Shown: piece after piece, positions 52,955 to 62,209 of the stretch
Numbering within the stretch: the first letter of the stretch is position 1
Layout of the letters: every line of letters starts with the position of its first letter
NCBI GenBank assembly: GCA_031411995.1
Contig: JANOCD010000048.1
Span: 68,934 to 132,933 of the forward strand
Direction: 5' to 3'
Origin: Rudanella sp031411995
Lineage (GTDB): Bacteria > Bacteroidota > Bacteroidia > Cytophagales > Spirosomataceae
Length of the DNA stretch: 64,000 bases
Program-made: the position numbers and the translations under genes
The notes under the pieces: model-generated
Seen by the model: only the letters and a program-made list of their open reading frames with translations
Databases searched by the model: none
Told to the model about the DNA's origin: nothing

Positions 52955-54915
52955 TGGTAACTGATCAACAATCGACTATGGAATTACAATCCAAAGTGCC
53001 CGCAGGCCCGCTTCCAGAGAAGTGGTCGCGGCATAAGTTTGCTCTTAAGTTAGTGAACCCGTCCAACAAGCGTAAATACGACATTATTGTGGTCGGAACG
53101 GGCTTGGCCGGGGCTTCAGCAGCGGCTTCGCTGGCTGAGTTGGGCTACAACGTGAAAGCCTTTTGTTTCCAGGATAGCCCCCGTCGGGCGCACTCTATTG
53201 CAGCTCAAGGCGGTATCAATGCGGCTAAAAACTACCAGAACGACGGTGACTCCGTATTCCGCTTGTTCTACGATACAATCAAAGGAGGGGACTACCGCGC
53301 CCGTGAAGGCAACGTGCATCGGCTCGCCGAGGTCAGCGTAAACATTATTGACCAATGTGTGGCGCAAGGCGTTCCATTTGCACGCGAATACGGCGGCTTG
53401 CTGGCCAACCGTTCATTTGGGGGTGCGCAGGTATCGCGGACGTTCTACGCCCGTGGCCAAACCGGGCAGCAATTGCTGTTAGGGGCTTATTCGGCCCTCA
53501 GTCGGCAGGTGGCCAATGGCAAAGTGAAACTATTTCCCCGCACCGAAATGCTCGACCTCGTGGTGGAAGGCGGCAAAGCGCGGGGCATCATTACCCGGAA
53601 CTTGGTTACGGGTAAAATTGAGTCGCATTCGGGCCATGCAGTGCTGCTTTGCACGGGTGGTTATGGAAACGTGTTCTATCTCTCGACCAACGCAATGGGG
53701 TCGAATGTGACGGCAGCATGGCGGGCGCACAAACATGGTGCGTTGATGGCCAACCCATGCTTCACCCAAATTCACCCGACTTGTATCCCAGTAAAAGGCG
53801 ATTACCAATCGAAGCTGACCTTGATGTCGGAGTCGTTGCGGAACGATGGCCGGGTGTGGGTTCCTAAATCGAAAGAAGACGCGCAGAAAATTCAGAAGGG
53901 GCAGATGAAAGCAACTGACCTGAAAGAAGAAGACCGCGATTATTTCCTGGAGCGTCGGTATCCATCATTCGGTAACCTTGTTCCCCGCGACGTGGCTTCG
54001 CGCAACGCCAAGTATGTGTGCGACGAAGGCCGGGGTGTAAGCAAAACGGGCCTGGCAGTTTATCTGGATTTTGCTGATGCCATCAAGCGCGATGGGAAGA
54101 AAACCATCGAAGCGAAGTATGGCAACCTGTTCGAGATGTACTACAAAATTGTGGACGAGAACCCGTATGAAACGCCGATGATGATTTACCCGGCGGTTCA
54201 CTACACCATGGGTGGCCTTTGGGTTGACTACAATCTAATGACGAGTATTCCGGGTTTGTACGCCCTCGGCGAAGCCAATTTCTCCGATCACGGCGCGAAC
54301 CGCTTAGGGGCTTCGGCCTTGATGCAGGGTCTTGCCGACGGTTATTTCGTGATTCCATATACAGTGGGTGATTACCTCGCCACCATCGGCCCAGCCGACA
54401 AAGTATCGGTTGATTCGCCCGCGTTTAAGCAAGCCGAGAAACGGGTAAGCGATCAGGTGCAGCGGTTATTGGCGATCAAAGGCACAAAACCGGTTGATGA
54501 ATTTCACCGGGCGTTGGGCCTCATTATGTGGGATTATTGCGGTATGTCGCGAACGGCTGAAGGCTTGAAAAAGGCTAAGGGAATGATTCAGGACTTGAAA
54601 AAGGAGTTCTGGACAAACGTGCGTGTAATGGGCGACAACGAGGAAATGAACCAGGCTCTCGAAAACGCGGGCCGCGTGGCCGACTTCATCGAACTGGGTG
54701 AACTGATGGTTGACGATGCCCTGAACCGCGAAGAATCGTGTGGGGGTCACTTCCGCGAGGAACACCAAACCGAAGACGGCGAAGCCCTCCGTAACGACGA
54801 AGAGTACGCTTACGTGGCCGCTTGGGAATACACCGGCGAGAACCAGCCCGAAGTGCTGCACAAAGAAGAATTGGTGTTTGAAAACGTGAAACTGACCCAG
54901 CGAAGCTATAAGTAA
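52951..54915 (+). CDS. sdhA: Succinate dehydrogenase/fumarate reductase flavoprotein subunit
   Basis: The 654-residue enzyme oxidises succinate to fumarate. It shows the FAD motif DIIVVGTGLAGASAAASLAELG, the covalent FAD His in RRAHSIAAQGG (about residue 73), the substrate region TQIHPTCIP and the late LYALGEANFSDHGANRLGAS. It is coupled to sdhC by a 4-bp overlap and to sdhB by a 1-bp gap, so all three are one operon. Confidence 0.97.
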   Translation: MMVTDQQSTMELQSKVPAGPLPEKWSRHKFALKLVNPSNKRKYDIIVVGTGLAGASAAASLAELGYNVKAFCFQDSPRRAHSIAAQGGINAAKNYQNDGDSVFRLFYDTIKGGDYRAREGNVHRLAEVSVNIIDQCVAQGVPFAREYGGLLANRSFGGAQVSRTFYARGQTGQQLLLGAYSALSRQVANGKVKLFPRTEMLDLVVEGGKARGIITRNLVTGKIESHSGHAVLLCTGGYGNVFYLSTNAMGSNVTAAWRAHKHGALMANPCFTQIHPTCIPVKGDYQSKLTLMSESLRNDGRVWVPKSKEDAQKIQKGQMKATDLKEEDRDYFLERRYPSFGNLVPRDVASRNAKYVCDEGRGVSKTGLAVYLDFADAIKRDGKKTIEAKYGNLFEMYYKIVDENPYETPMMIYPAVHYTMGGLWVDYNLMTSIPGLYALGEANFSDHGANRLGASALMQGLADGYFVIPYTVGDYLATIGPADKVSVDSPAFKQAEKRVSDQVQRLLAIKGTKPVDEFHRALGLIMWDYCGMSRTAEGLKKAKGMIQDLKKEFWTNVRVMGDNEEMNQALENAGRVADFIELGELMVDDALNREESCGGHFREEHQTEDGEALRNDEEYAYVAAWEYTGENQPEVLHKEELVFENVKLTQRSYK

Positions 54916-54916
54916 G

Positions 54917-55669
54917 ATGAAAGTAAACCTCAAAGTCTGGCGACAGAAAAATAATAATGCAGCGGGGAAATTAGTCGAGTATGGTCTTGACAATATCTCT
55001 CCCGATATGTCTTTCCTCGAAATGATCGACGTGTTGAACGGCGAACTAACCCGGAAAGGCGATGAACCCATTGTGTTCGATCATGATTGCCGCGAGGGCA
55101 TTTGCGGAATGTGTTCGATGTACATTGATGGGCGGGCGCACGGCCCCCAAACCGGTGCTACCACCTGCCAATTACACATGCGGTCATTCAACGATGGCGA
55201 CACCATTGTGGTGGAACCCTGGCGAGCGCGGGCTTTCCCGGTTATTAAAGACCTGATGGTTGACCGCACCGCCTTCGACCGGATTGTGCAGGCGGGTGGC
55301 TACGTGTCGGTGAACACGGGTTCGGCCCCCGATGCCAACGAGATTACTATTCCTCGCACCATCGCCGACGAAGCAATGGACGCGGCTCAGTGCATTGGTT
55401 GCGGGGCCTGCGTAGCGGCCTGCAAAAATGCGTCGGCTATGTTATTTGTAGCCGCTAAAGTCTCACACATGGCGGTGTTGCCACAGGGTCAGGCCGAGCG
55501 CAGCATTCGCGCCGAGCGGATGGTGGCGCAAATGGATGCCGAAGGTTTCGGAGCCTGCTCGTTTACGGGTGCTTGCTCAGTAGAATGCCCCAAGTCGATT
55601 TCGTTGGATCACATTGCCCGCATGAACCGCGAGTATCTTGGTGCCAAATTGACTTCGGAAAACGTGTAG
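54917..55669 (+). CDS. sdhB: Succinate dehydrogenase/fumarate reductase iron-sulfur subunit
   Basis: The 250-residue protein has a plant-type 2Fe-2S domain (CREGICGMCSMYIDG and a late Cys in GATTCQLHM) and a bacterial ferredoxin-like part (CIGCGACVAACKN and CSFTGACSVECPKSI) for the other clusters. It carries electrons from FAD to the membrane subunit. It is the last gene of the operon; two strong hairpins follow. Confidence 0.97.
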   Translation: MKVNLKVWRQKNNNAAGKLVEYGLDNISPDMSFLEMIDVLNGELTRKGDEPIVFDHDCREGICGMCSMYIDGRAHGPQTGATTCQLHMRSFNDGDTIVVEPWRARAFPVIKDLMVDRTAFDRIVQAGGYVSVNTGSAPDANEITIPRTIADEAMDAAQCIGCGACVAACKNASAMLFVAAKVSHMAVLPQGQAERSIRAERMVAQMDAEGFGACSFTGACSVECPKSISLDHIARMNREYLGAKLTSENV

Positions 55670-55700
55670 ATAAATAATATTGGAACGTGGATGACGCGAA

Positions 55701-55744
55701 TTTTGCATCCTCGGCCTGTGAGGACACAGGCCGAGGATGCAAAA
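55701..55744. terminator. Long hairpin after sdhB (20-bp perfect stem)
   Basis: A perfect 20-bp stem (55701-55720 with 55725-55744) closes a 4-base loop, with T's and A's at its base. It is the first of two hairpins between the convergent sdhB and GH3 genes. Confidence 0.85.
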
Positions 55745-55746
55745 AC

Positions 55747-55783
55747 AAAAAAGCCCCTCTTAAAAAAATAGAGGGGCTTTTTT
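55747..55783. terminator. Bidirectional terminator between sdhB and the GH3 gene
   Basis: A 14-bp stem (aaaaaagcccctct at 55747-55760 with its complement at 55770-55783) closes a 9-base loop and has an A tract on one side and T tract on the other. It suits termination from both directions. Confidence 0.88.
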
Positions 55784-55800
55784 GTTTATCGTAAAACCAC

Positions 55801-57840
55801 TCAGTAACTCAATCCCTCGCCATATTTGAACAGGGCGTAGCCCGCGCCTTCTTTGTAGCCTGGCACGTCTTCTAACTGGTTATTTACTGCAGCAGCGGAA
55901 ACCGGTGTGGTGAATGGCATTTTTCCACCGGGCTTAAACTGCCCCGATACAATGTCTAGCAGGGCATCCATCGTGGTGCCGAAGGTGGCGATTACACCTT
56001 TGATGTTGCCTGTTTTGGCCGGGCTATAAATCTCATCAATCACCCAGGGGTTGGTGTAATTGATTGCCAGAATCGTTGGCTTTTTGGCCGTTAGCGCATT
56101 CACATAGGCCACATCAACTGCGTTTTTCGACAGCGATAGTTCCAGCGGTGAACCATCGGAGGCAAACAGCGACTTGGAACCGGGTGCAATCCAAAGCAAA
56201 ATCACGTCGGCTTCGTCAGGAGTATTTACAAATTCGAGGGGGTATTTGCCTTCGTTTTTGGTATAAACTTGGCCCGACCCCGAAGCCGGTGCGCCGTTCC
56301 GTTTCTGGTAAGTTTCTACGTAAACCTTTGTTTTGGCTTTCAGGGGAAGGGTTTTGGCCTCATTCCTCAACAAAACAATAGATTTCCGAAGGGCAACATC
56401 GGCCCGAGCCTGAAATTGGGCACTTCCCACAATCCGTTCGGCGGCATCTTCGTCCACATACGGGTTTTCAAACAAACCCAGTTCAAATTTTTCATTCAGC
56501 AACCGCGTAACTGATTCGTCGATGAGCTTCATATCGACCATACCGCTTTTGACGGTTTCGAGCAGATTTGTTGGGTCAGCAGTGCCGGAGTAAAGATTTA
56601 CACCTGCTTCGAGGGTACGTTTGTAGCGTTGGAGAATGCTCAGGTTTTCCGCCCCCCAGGGCATCATTTCGATGGGGCCGGTGTCGGAATTGATGATACC
56701 TTTAAAGCCTAATTTGGTACGGAGCAGATCGTGAATCACGGCCCGGTTGTAGGCATAGGCAATGGGTTCATACTGCGTTCCGGTTGGGATCGAATAATAG
56801 GGCATCATGGCCGAAGTGCCAGCCGTAATAGCCGCCTTGAACGGAATCAGGTTGTTTTCAAACATCCCGCCGGGGAACACTTCAGTTTTACCCCACTCGA
56901 AATGCGGGTCTTGCCCTTCTTTTCCGGCTCCACCACCCGGAAAATGTTTGGTAGTCATCGCGACCGAGGTATTGCTCAGTTTCGACCCCTGAAAGCCCAG
57001 CACAACCTGCGTAATCATTTGCGCGGCCCAGTTCGCATCTTCGCCAAAGGTGCCGTCCACACGCTGCCAACGGGGTTCGGTCGCTAAATCGGCCATGTAC
57101 ATATAGCCCTTTCGGAGACCCACGGCGGCCCACTCCTGCCGGGCAATATCGGCAAATTCGCGGGTCAGTTTCAGGTCGCGCATGGCCGATAAACCCAGTT
57201 CGCCGGGCCACGAGGAGAAGGCCGTTTTGCCAACGCTCGTGCCGATGGCCGCTGTAGTGGTCACGTGGTTACGGGGGTTGGATGCCACAATCGCCGGAAT
57301 GCCCAGTGGTTGACTTTCGCACAGGGCCTGTAGTTTGTTAGCCCATTCGGCGGTCATTCGCGCACTGACATTGGCTCTCAAAATAAAATGCCGACCGTGA
57401 AACTGCTTCACCGCTTTGGTGGTGCCTGCGGCATTCATCAGGGGAGTCGGCAAGGGCTTCCGCGTGAACATATTCATGTTTGCCACGAGATCATCCTCAT
57501 TGAAATCGCTGGTAAGTGGCTCTTTCGATTTGGGAGCCTCAAACGACCAGTCATTTTTGAGCCGGGTGGTGCTGATGAGCATAAACCCAACCTTCTGCTC
57601 CACCGACATTTTCGCCAGTAAATCGCGGCTCCGTTCGTCGGCGGGCAACCGCCAGTCTTCGTACTTATCTAACTGGCCATTTGTGTTTAAATCCTTGAAT
57701 TTCAGTCCGCTGACCTCAATTAATTTAGCCGAACGACTGCCCAAAACGGGTTGTTGGGACTTTTGGTTTTGCTGCCCATTGACAGAATTCGCCAGGCAAA
57801 AACAGACAAGAATGCAGGGTAGAAGACGGACGGTGGTCAT
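55801..57840 (-). CDS. Secreted glycoside hydrolase family 3 enzyme (beta-glucosidase-like)
   Basis: The 679-residue protein has a signal peptide (about 1-22) and the GH3 N-terminal barrel: TKHFPGGGAGKEGQDPHFEWG with the substrate-binding His/Lys pair, and GFKGIINSDTGPIEMMPWG with the nucleophile Asp. A GH3 C-terminal sandwich domain follows (ALRKSIVLLRNEAKTLPL). It should release terminal beta-glucosides or other sugars in the periplasm. A short N-terminal EF-hand-like stretch (KDLNTNGQLDKYEDW) may bind calcium. The permease gene lies upstream on the same strand, 82 bp away. Confidence 0.92.
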   Translation of the reverse strand: MTTVRLLPCILVCFCLANSVNGQQNQKSQQPVLGSRSAKLIEVSGLKFKDLNTNGQLDKYEDWRLPADERSRDLLAKMSVEQKVGFMLISTTRLKNDWSFEAPKSKEPLTSDFNEDDLVANMNMFTRKPLPTPLMNAAGTTKAVKQFHGRHFILRANVSARMTAEWANKLQALCESQPLGIPAIVASNPRNHVTTTAAIGTSVGKTAFSSWPGELGLSAMRDLKLTREFADIARQEWAAVGLRKGYMYMADLATEPRWQRVDGTFGEDANWAAQMITQVVLGFQGSKLSNTSVAMTTKHFPGGGAGKEGQDPHFEWGKTEVFPGGMFENNLIPFKAAITAGTSAMMPYYSIPTGTQYEPIAYAYNRAVIHDLLRTKLGFKGIINSDTGPIEMMPWGAENLSILQRYKRTLEAGVNLYSGTADPTNLLETVKSGMVDMKLIDESVTRLLNEKFELGLFENPYVDEDAAERIVGSAQFQARADVALRKSIVLLRNEAKTLPLKAKTKVYVETYQKRNGAPASGSGQVYTKNEGKYPLEFVNTPDEADVILLWIAPGSKSLFASDGSPLELSLSKNAVDVAYVNALTAKKPTILAINYTNPWVIDEIYSPAKTGNIKGVIATFGTTMDALLDIVSGQFKPGGKMPFTTPVSAAAVNNQLEDVPGYKEGAGYALFKYGEGLSY

Positions 57841-57922
57841 TTGGTTTAGTGGTTTAAGTACGGTTGGAGAGCCAGAAACTATAGTTTGAGACTTAGCAGT
57901 ATAAGTACGTCAATCAGAGTGC

Positions 57923-59176
57923 TTACTCCTCCGCCAACGTCCGTGAAATGTTCATCCGGTAAACACCGATGGCGGGCAAGGCAGCCGCTACTAAACCAAT
58001 ACCGATGGCCGCAACCAGAGTGTACCACTCCTCAGGCTGAATGCCGAAGTTGGCTAAGTTGTAATGGTATGTTCCCTGCACATAGCCCGAAATTAACCAC
58101 AAGCTCAAGCGGCTGATTAATAGCCCCGCCACAAAGCCAATCAGGGCCAACACCAGCCCTTCCAAAAGCAACATCGTGAATAATTGTGAGCGGGTAGCCC
58201 CCATCGAGAGCATCAGGGCCATTTCGTAGCGACGCTCTTTTAGGGAGTTGTAGAGCGACACAAACACGCTGATACCCGCCACAAAAATGATGGCCAACGC
58301 CAGATAACGCAGCGTTTCTACCCCAACACCCAGCAACTCAAACAGGCGATTTACCTCTATTTGGGGCATTGCAGCCTGTAGTTTTGAGTTGTTGTTGATG
58401 CCCCGCGCCAACATCATCCCCATTGGATTCCGAAACTTGATGAGCATACTCGTGATCTCGCGCTCTTCCTCTTCGGCATGCTCAGCGTGCGCTTCGCCTT
58501 CGTGGTCATGATCGGCATCAGCAACTCCTTCTTGCTTTTTATCTTCTTCTTCATGTTCATGATGTTCGTGAATGGCCCACACGCTGGAAACGGGTGTCAG
58601 AATCAGTTGGTCGGCGACGGAATTGCTGGGGTTCAGAATGCCGACCACCTTATATTTGGTTTCTTCGTGAGCTTCTCCGGCTTCATCCAACCCGTGCGAC
58701 CCGGCAAACAAATCACCTATTTTCAGACCCGTTGTTTCTGCCACTCGCGAACCGATAACACACTCTAAATCAGCCACGAATAGTTTTCCCTGACCAACAG
58801 TAGCCTCAAAGTGGTCGAGATATTGTTTGTTCGTTCCCACAATTCTGAACGAGCGATAATTGTCGCCGAGGGCCAGCGGAATGGCCGTTTTGATCATAGG
58901 ATTACGAGTCAGGCGTTCGGCTTCGGCAAGGGGGATGTTGCCCACCGGGGAGTCGATTTGGTAGATGCTCGACAGAATCAGTTGCAGCGGGCTGCCTTTG
59001 GCCCCCAGCACCATGTCGATACCCCGGATGTTGCGTCGAAATTGATCGTCTAACTGCTTGTTTAATAAGAGCAACAACGATATAATGGCAATGCCGAGGG
59101 TCATCAGCAGACCACTCAGAAAACTGCTCAGTGGCTTGTCGCGGAGGTTACTCCAACTGATTTTGAAGAGGTTCAT
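57923..59176 (-). CDS. FtsX/MacB-type ABC transporter permease with His/Asp/Glu-rich loop
   Basis: The 417-residue protein has one N-terminal membrane helix (about 17-38), a large periplasmic domain and three C-terminal helices (about 290-405), the MacB/LolC/FtsX layout. The periplasmic domain holds a stretch of about 40 residues at roughly 195-240 that is almost all His, Glu and Asp with Lys and Ala, which could bind zinc or another metal. The C-terminus has YEMALMLSMGATRSQLF, the coupling loop for an ATPase. No ATPase gene is adjacent in the window, so the partner may be elsewhere. Confidence 0.85.
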   Translation of the reverse strand: MNLFKISWSNLRDKPLSSFLSGLLMTLGIAIISLLLLLNKQLDDQFRRNIRGIDMVLGAKGSPLQLILSSIYQIDSPVGNIPLAEAERLTRNPMIKTAIPLALGDNYRSFRIVGTNKQYLDHFEATVGQGKLFVADLECVIGSRVAETTGLKIGDLFAGSHGLDEAGEAHEETKYKVVGILNPSNSVADQLILTPVSSVWAIHEHHEHEEEDKKQEGVADADHDHEGEAHAEHAEEEEREITSMLIKFRNPMGMMLARGINNNSKLQAAMPQIEVNRLFELLGVGVETLRYLALAIIFVAGISVFVSLYNSLKERRYEMALMLSMGATRSQLFTMLLLEGLVLALIGFVAGLLISRLSLWLISGYVQGTYHYNLANFGIQPEEWYTLVAAIGIGLVAAALPAIGVYRMNISRTLAEE

Positions 59177-59206
59177 TTTAGGAACGAAACCGTTAAAATA
59201 TAAAAA

Positions 59207-59286
59207 TTAACCGCAAAGACGCAAAGGCGCAAAGAATTGATAAACAGACATCTATTGTGCTCGTGTCTTTGCGTCTTTGCGGTTAA
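59207..59286. repeat. Inverted repeat with gcaaag tandem theme (MITE-like)
   Basis: The arms 59207-59226 and 59267-59286 are perfect 20-bp reverse complements (ttaaccgcaaagacgcaaag). The left arm goes on with ggcgcaaag, repeating the gcaaag theme. It fills the gap between the permease and GNAT genes. Confidence 0.75.
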
Positions 59287-59302
59287 AAATTCATCCAAAT
59301 AC

Positions 59303-59734
59303 CTACAATATAAGTGAAAAATGATGGCTGCTGATACGGAATCGCTTGTTCAGATAAAGCCGATGGGCATCGGCCCGGTCGGGGCCGTGTCCTGAGTCTA
59401 ACGAAACGGTTTGGCAACCCAATTGGCGGGCCTGCTCAATCACAAAGTCGAGCAGTGCGCCTGCGTATCCCTTTCCACGGGCCACGGGCAGAGTTGACAA
59501 CTCATCAATATAGATCGTTTTGCCGGAAGCGAGCATAGATAATCGTCGGTAGGTTATCACGGCTGGAGCCGACTCATCGCCCACATCGACAAAAGCAACC
59601 TGAAATCGTTCAGTGGCCTGTTGTTCCTGTACCATCGCCAAAATCATTTCCTCGTTTAAATGCGGGCGCAACCCCAACAAAGCTGGCAAACAGTAGTGCA
59701 AATCGGCTTCGGTTTGGGCAATTCGGATCGTCAT
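59303..59734 (-). CDS. GNAT-family N-acetyltransferase
   Basis: The 143-residue protein has the acetyl-CoA-binding motif ELSTLPVARGKGYAGALLDFVIEQARQLG (R-x-x-G-x-G/A type) and the end YLNKRFRISSHHF. It should transfer an acetyl group from acetyl-CoA to an amine; the substrate is unknown. It lies 13 bp downstream of hemC on the same strand and may be co-transcribed. Confidence 0.88.
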   Translation of the reverse strand: MTIRIAQTEADLHYCLPALLGLRPHLNEEMILAMVQEQQATERFQVAFVDVGDESAPAVITYRRLSMLASGKTIYIDELSTLPVARGKGYAGALLDFVIEQARQLGCQTVSLDSGHGPDRADAHRLYLNKRFRISSHHFSLIL

Positions 59735-59747
59735 GGTGCAAAGGTGG

Positions 59748-60671
59748 TTAGATCTGCTCCCGAATGCTTACCAGTATTTCTTGTCCGCCCAATGCCAACA
59801 CGTGTTCGGCGAGCTGGTTGCCGAGTTGTTCGGCTTCGGCGGGGGGGCCAACAAAGGTTTCGCGAAGCATTTGCTGGCCATCTAAACTAATGATCCCTCC
59901 CGTCAATGAAACCGCTTCCCCTACCCACGTCGCCAAGGCGAACACCGGAATGCTGCAACCGCCTTCGAGCCGACGCAGATACGCCCGCTCTGCTTTCAGG
60001 CAGGTTTCGGTTGGCTCGTGGTTAGTCAGTTGGCGGATGGCTTCGAGTTTATCCAAAGAAAGCGTATCGGCGGCTTCGATGGCCACACTCCCCTGCCCCA
60101 CGGCGGGCGTAAATTCCGCAAGCGGCAAGTGTTCGGCAATTAGGTTGTCATACTCCATCCGGTGAACACCCGCGTAGGCCAGCAAAAGCGCGTCGCAATG
60201 GCCCTCGTCGAGTTTGCGGAGCCGGGTTTGCAGGTTTCCCCGCATATCCACGACTTTCAGGTGAGGTGCATAATGCCGCAACAGGGCCACCCGGCGCGTT
60301 GACGAGGTGCCAATCACAAAGGCTTGTCCACTTGTTAATGAAAGCGTTATGTTACGGCTTACCAACACATCGTTGGCCTGTTCGCGCTCCGTAAAAGCAA
60401 TGATACTCAGGTCAGTGGGCAACGACGACTGCAAATCTTTGGCACTATGCACGGCAATGTCGATGGTGTTGGCCCGGAGCTGATCTTCGAGTTCCTGCGT
60501 AAACACGCCCTTACTCCCAATTTTTGCCAGCGACCGATCCAGAATCTGATCGCCTTTTGTTTCGATCAACACCAGTTCGGAGGTAAGCCCCCCGGTTTGA
60601 AGGAGTTGCTGTATGTATTCGGCCTGCCAGAGCGCCAACCGGCTGGCTCGTGTTCCTATTTTAATATGCAT
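59748..60671 (-). CDS. hemC: Hydroxymethylbilane synthase (porphobilinogen deaminase)
   Basis: The 307-residue enzyme joins four porphobilinogens into the linear tetrapyrrole precursor of haem. Visible are the N-terminal IKIGTRASRLALWQA, the Asp/Arg active-site loop VHSAKDLQSSLPT and the dipyrromethane-cofactor Cys in RLEGGCSIPV (about residue 240). No other hem gene is adjacent. It ends 13 bp before the GNAT gene and starts 3 bp after the deacetylase. Confidence 0.96.
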   Translation of the reverse strand: MHIKIGTRASRLALWQAEYIQQLLQTGGLTSELVLIETKGDQILDRSLAKIGSKGVFTQELEDQLRANTIDIAVHSAKDLQSSLPTDLSIIAFTEREQANDVLVSRNITLSLTSGQAFVIGTSSTRRVALLRHYAPHLKVVDMRGNLQTRLRKLDEGHCDALLLAYAGVHRMEYDNLIAEHLPLAEFTPAVGQGSVAIEAADTLSLDKLEAIRQLTNHEPTETCLKAERAYLRRLEGGCSIPVFALATWVGEAVSLTGGIISLDGQQMLRETFVGPPAEAEQLGNQLAEHVLALGGQEILVSIREQI

Positions 60672-60674
60672 CGT

Positions 60675-61454
60675 TCAAATCAATTTTCCCCACTTCACTT
60701 TCCGCTTGAACACGGCAAACGAATCCGTGCCGCGAACATCAATTCGGTTCAGGTCATACGAATCGCGGATTGGTATTTTATTGATCCGATTCCCAATTCG
60801 GAACGCGGCTTTAATTCCCAGCCTTTCCATTACCTCAACCATCTGTTGCCGGGCAACGGGTTCTTTAGGTCGTCCCCCATATGGATAGGAAAACGCTGAT
60901 GCCATTGGCAGGTTCATCCGGTTTGCCTCCTCCACATTTGTGATCAAGTCAGTCTCTATGGTTTCGATTGGATGGTTCTTGTAATTGAGGTGTCGGTGCG
61001 AATGATAGGCCAATGTAAAATCCTTATCAATGAGACACTTAAGCTGTTCGCTTGTCAAAATCGAGTCAGTGCTGCCGTCCCATTCATTCATACCGCCCAC
61101 AAAAGCTGTTGAGACAAAAATAGTGACTGGCACCCCAAATTCCTGTAGAATAGGCAGTGCATTGGTTAAGTTATTTTGATAGGCATCATCAAAAGTGACC
61201 AGCATGGCCCGCCGGGGCAGCGACACAGCCCTGTCTTTTTTCAGTGAATCAAGCACGTTAGCTAATGAAACAAACTGGTAGTTGGCTTGCCGGAGGTAAG
61301 TGAGATGTCGGCGAAGCTGTTCCGTTGTCACCGTCATAAAATCAATGTTGGCTGTACTGACCTTGTGATACATCAAAACTCGTAAACCGTGGTGGTTTCT
61401 GTGGAAATTTAGCCACATAAAAACCCCAAAAAGCAACGCGATAAAAATCCACAT
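60675..61454 (-). CDS. Polysaccharide deacetylase family protein, membrane-anchored
   Basis: The 259-residue protein has an N-terminal membrane helix (about 1-18) and the NodB-type domain: VTFDDAYQNNLTNALPIL (Asp pair), FVSTAFVGG, and LAYHSHRHLNY with the metal His residues (HSxxH). It should remove acetyl groups from a cell-surface polysaccharide or peptidoglycan. It overlaps in operon with hemC (3-bp gap), probably by chance of layout. Confidence 0.9.
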   Translation of the reverse strand: MWIFIALLFGVFMWLNFHRNHHGLRVLMYHKVSTANIDFMTVTTEQLRRHLTYLRQANYQFVSLANVLDSLKKDRAVSLPRRAMLVTFDDAYQNNLTNALPILQEFGVPVTIFVSTAFVGGMNEWDGSTDSILTSEQLKCLIDKDFTLAYHSHRHLNYKNHPIETIETDLITNVEEANRMNLPMASAFSYPYGGRPKEPVARQQMVEVMERLGIKAAFRIGNRINKIPIRDSYDLNRIDVRGTDSFAVFKRKVKWGKLI

Positions 61455-61629
61455 AGTGAATGGTCAAAAAAAATTACGGTGGCAAATAGCCAAAACTACG
61501 CCAAAAAGACGTATAAGACCTGTTTTTTTGTAAAAATCACTGACAGCTTGTCGGCATTTGGTTGTGAAGGAGCCAACGGCACGGCATTTGAATAGAATAG
61601 GGTAATTGACCAGTAAACAACAGATACCG

Positions 61630-62052
61630 ATGAGAGCGATAGAAAATGTGTTCAGCGGAACGGGAGGTCAGATTGATCTTCTCAATACGCTCTATGGCGG
61701 TTCGAGCATGACAACGATGAATGTGGAGCGCGAAGAAGAGCGTCTCGTCATAACGTTGTCAGCCCCCGGCGTTAATGCCAATGCCTTTAATGTGTTGGTC
61801 GAAGGCAATAAGTTGGTTTTATATACATTGCTTGTTGGCACAGCCAATCGGCAGGACGACGATATTCTTAATCCGGGTGGTAATTCTCAGCGGTTGGCTG
61901 TACCCATGTTCCTGCGTGTTCTCGATATTCCAACCTTTGTGGAAGCCGAACAAATCGAAGCTATTCACGAGTCGGGTAAGGTAGTAGTGGTTCTTCCTCT
62001 GAAAAACGAAGATTTGCTGCACCGCCGAATCGACATTAAAGACCTTTTTTAA
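61630..62052 (+). CDS. Hsp20/alpha-crystallin-like small protein
   Basis: The 140-residue product shows the order of a small heat-shock protein: TTMNVEREEERLVITLSAPGVNANAFNVLVEGNKLVLYT, an alpha-crystallin-like beta stretch, and later VPMFLRVLDIPTFVEAEQIEAIHESGKVVVVLPL, which fits the beta6 to beta9 region with the V-x-L tail. The usual C-terminal I-x-I anchor is not clear. I start it at the ATG at 61630; a TTG at 61606 is possible. Confidence 0.7.
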   Translation: MRAIENVFSGTGGQIDLLNTLYGGSSMTTMNVEREEERLVITLSAPGVNANAFNVLVEGNKLVLYTLLVGTANRQDDDILNPGGNSQRLAVPMFLRVLDIPTFVEAEQIEAIHESGKVVVVLPLKNEDLLHRRIDIKDLF

Positions 62053-62181
62053 TAGTGTAATCAGGTAAGGGGGTAACTTGGTAAATAAGAAGCTGAGTAC
62101 CAAGCCAATTAAACACTTATTCACCCCCATTACCGAAGTCCTTTCAGAACCGTTCAGGTTCTGTCTTCATATATGCGTGCA

Positions 62182-62209
62182 GGTCGTTCCTACGGGGACG
62201 GCCTTTTTT
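62182..62209 (+). terminator. Weak Rho-independent terminator for the Hsp20-like gene
   Basis: A 9-bp stem with two G-U pairs (62182-62190 with 62195-62203) ends in six T's (62204-62209). It lies about 130 bp after the Hsp20-like gene and overlaps the end of the convergent glycosyltransferase gene. Confidence 0.4.
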
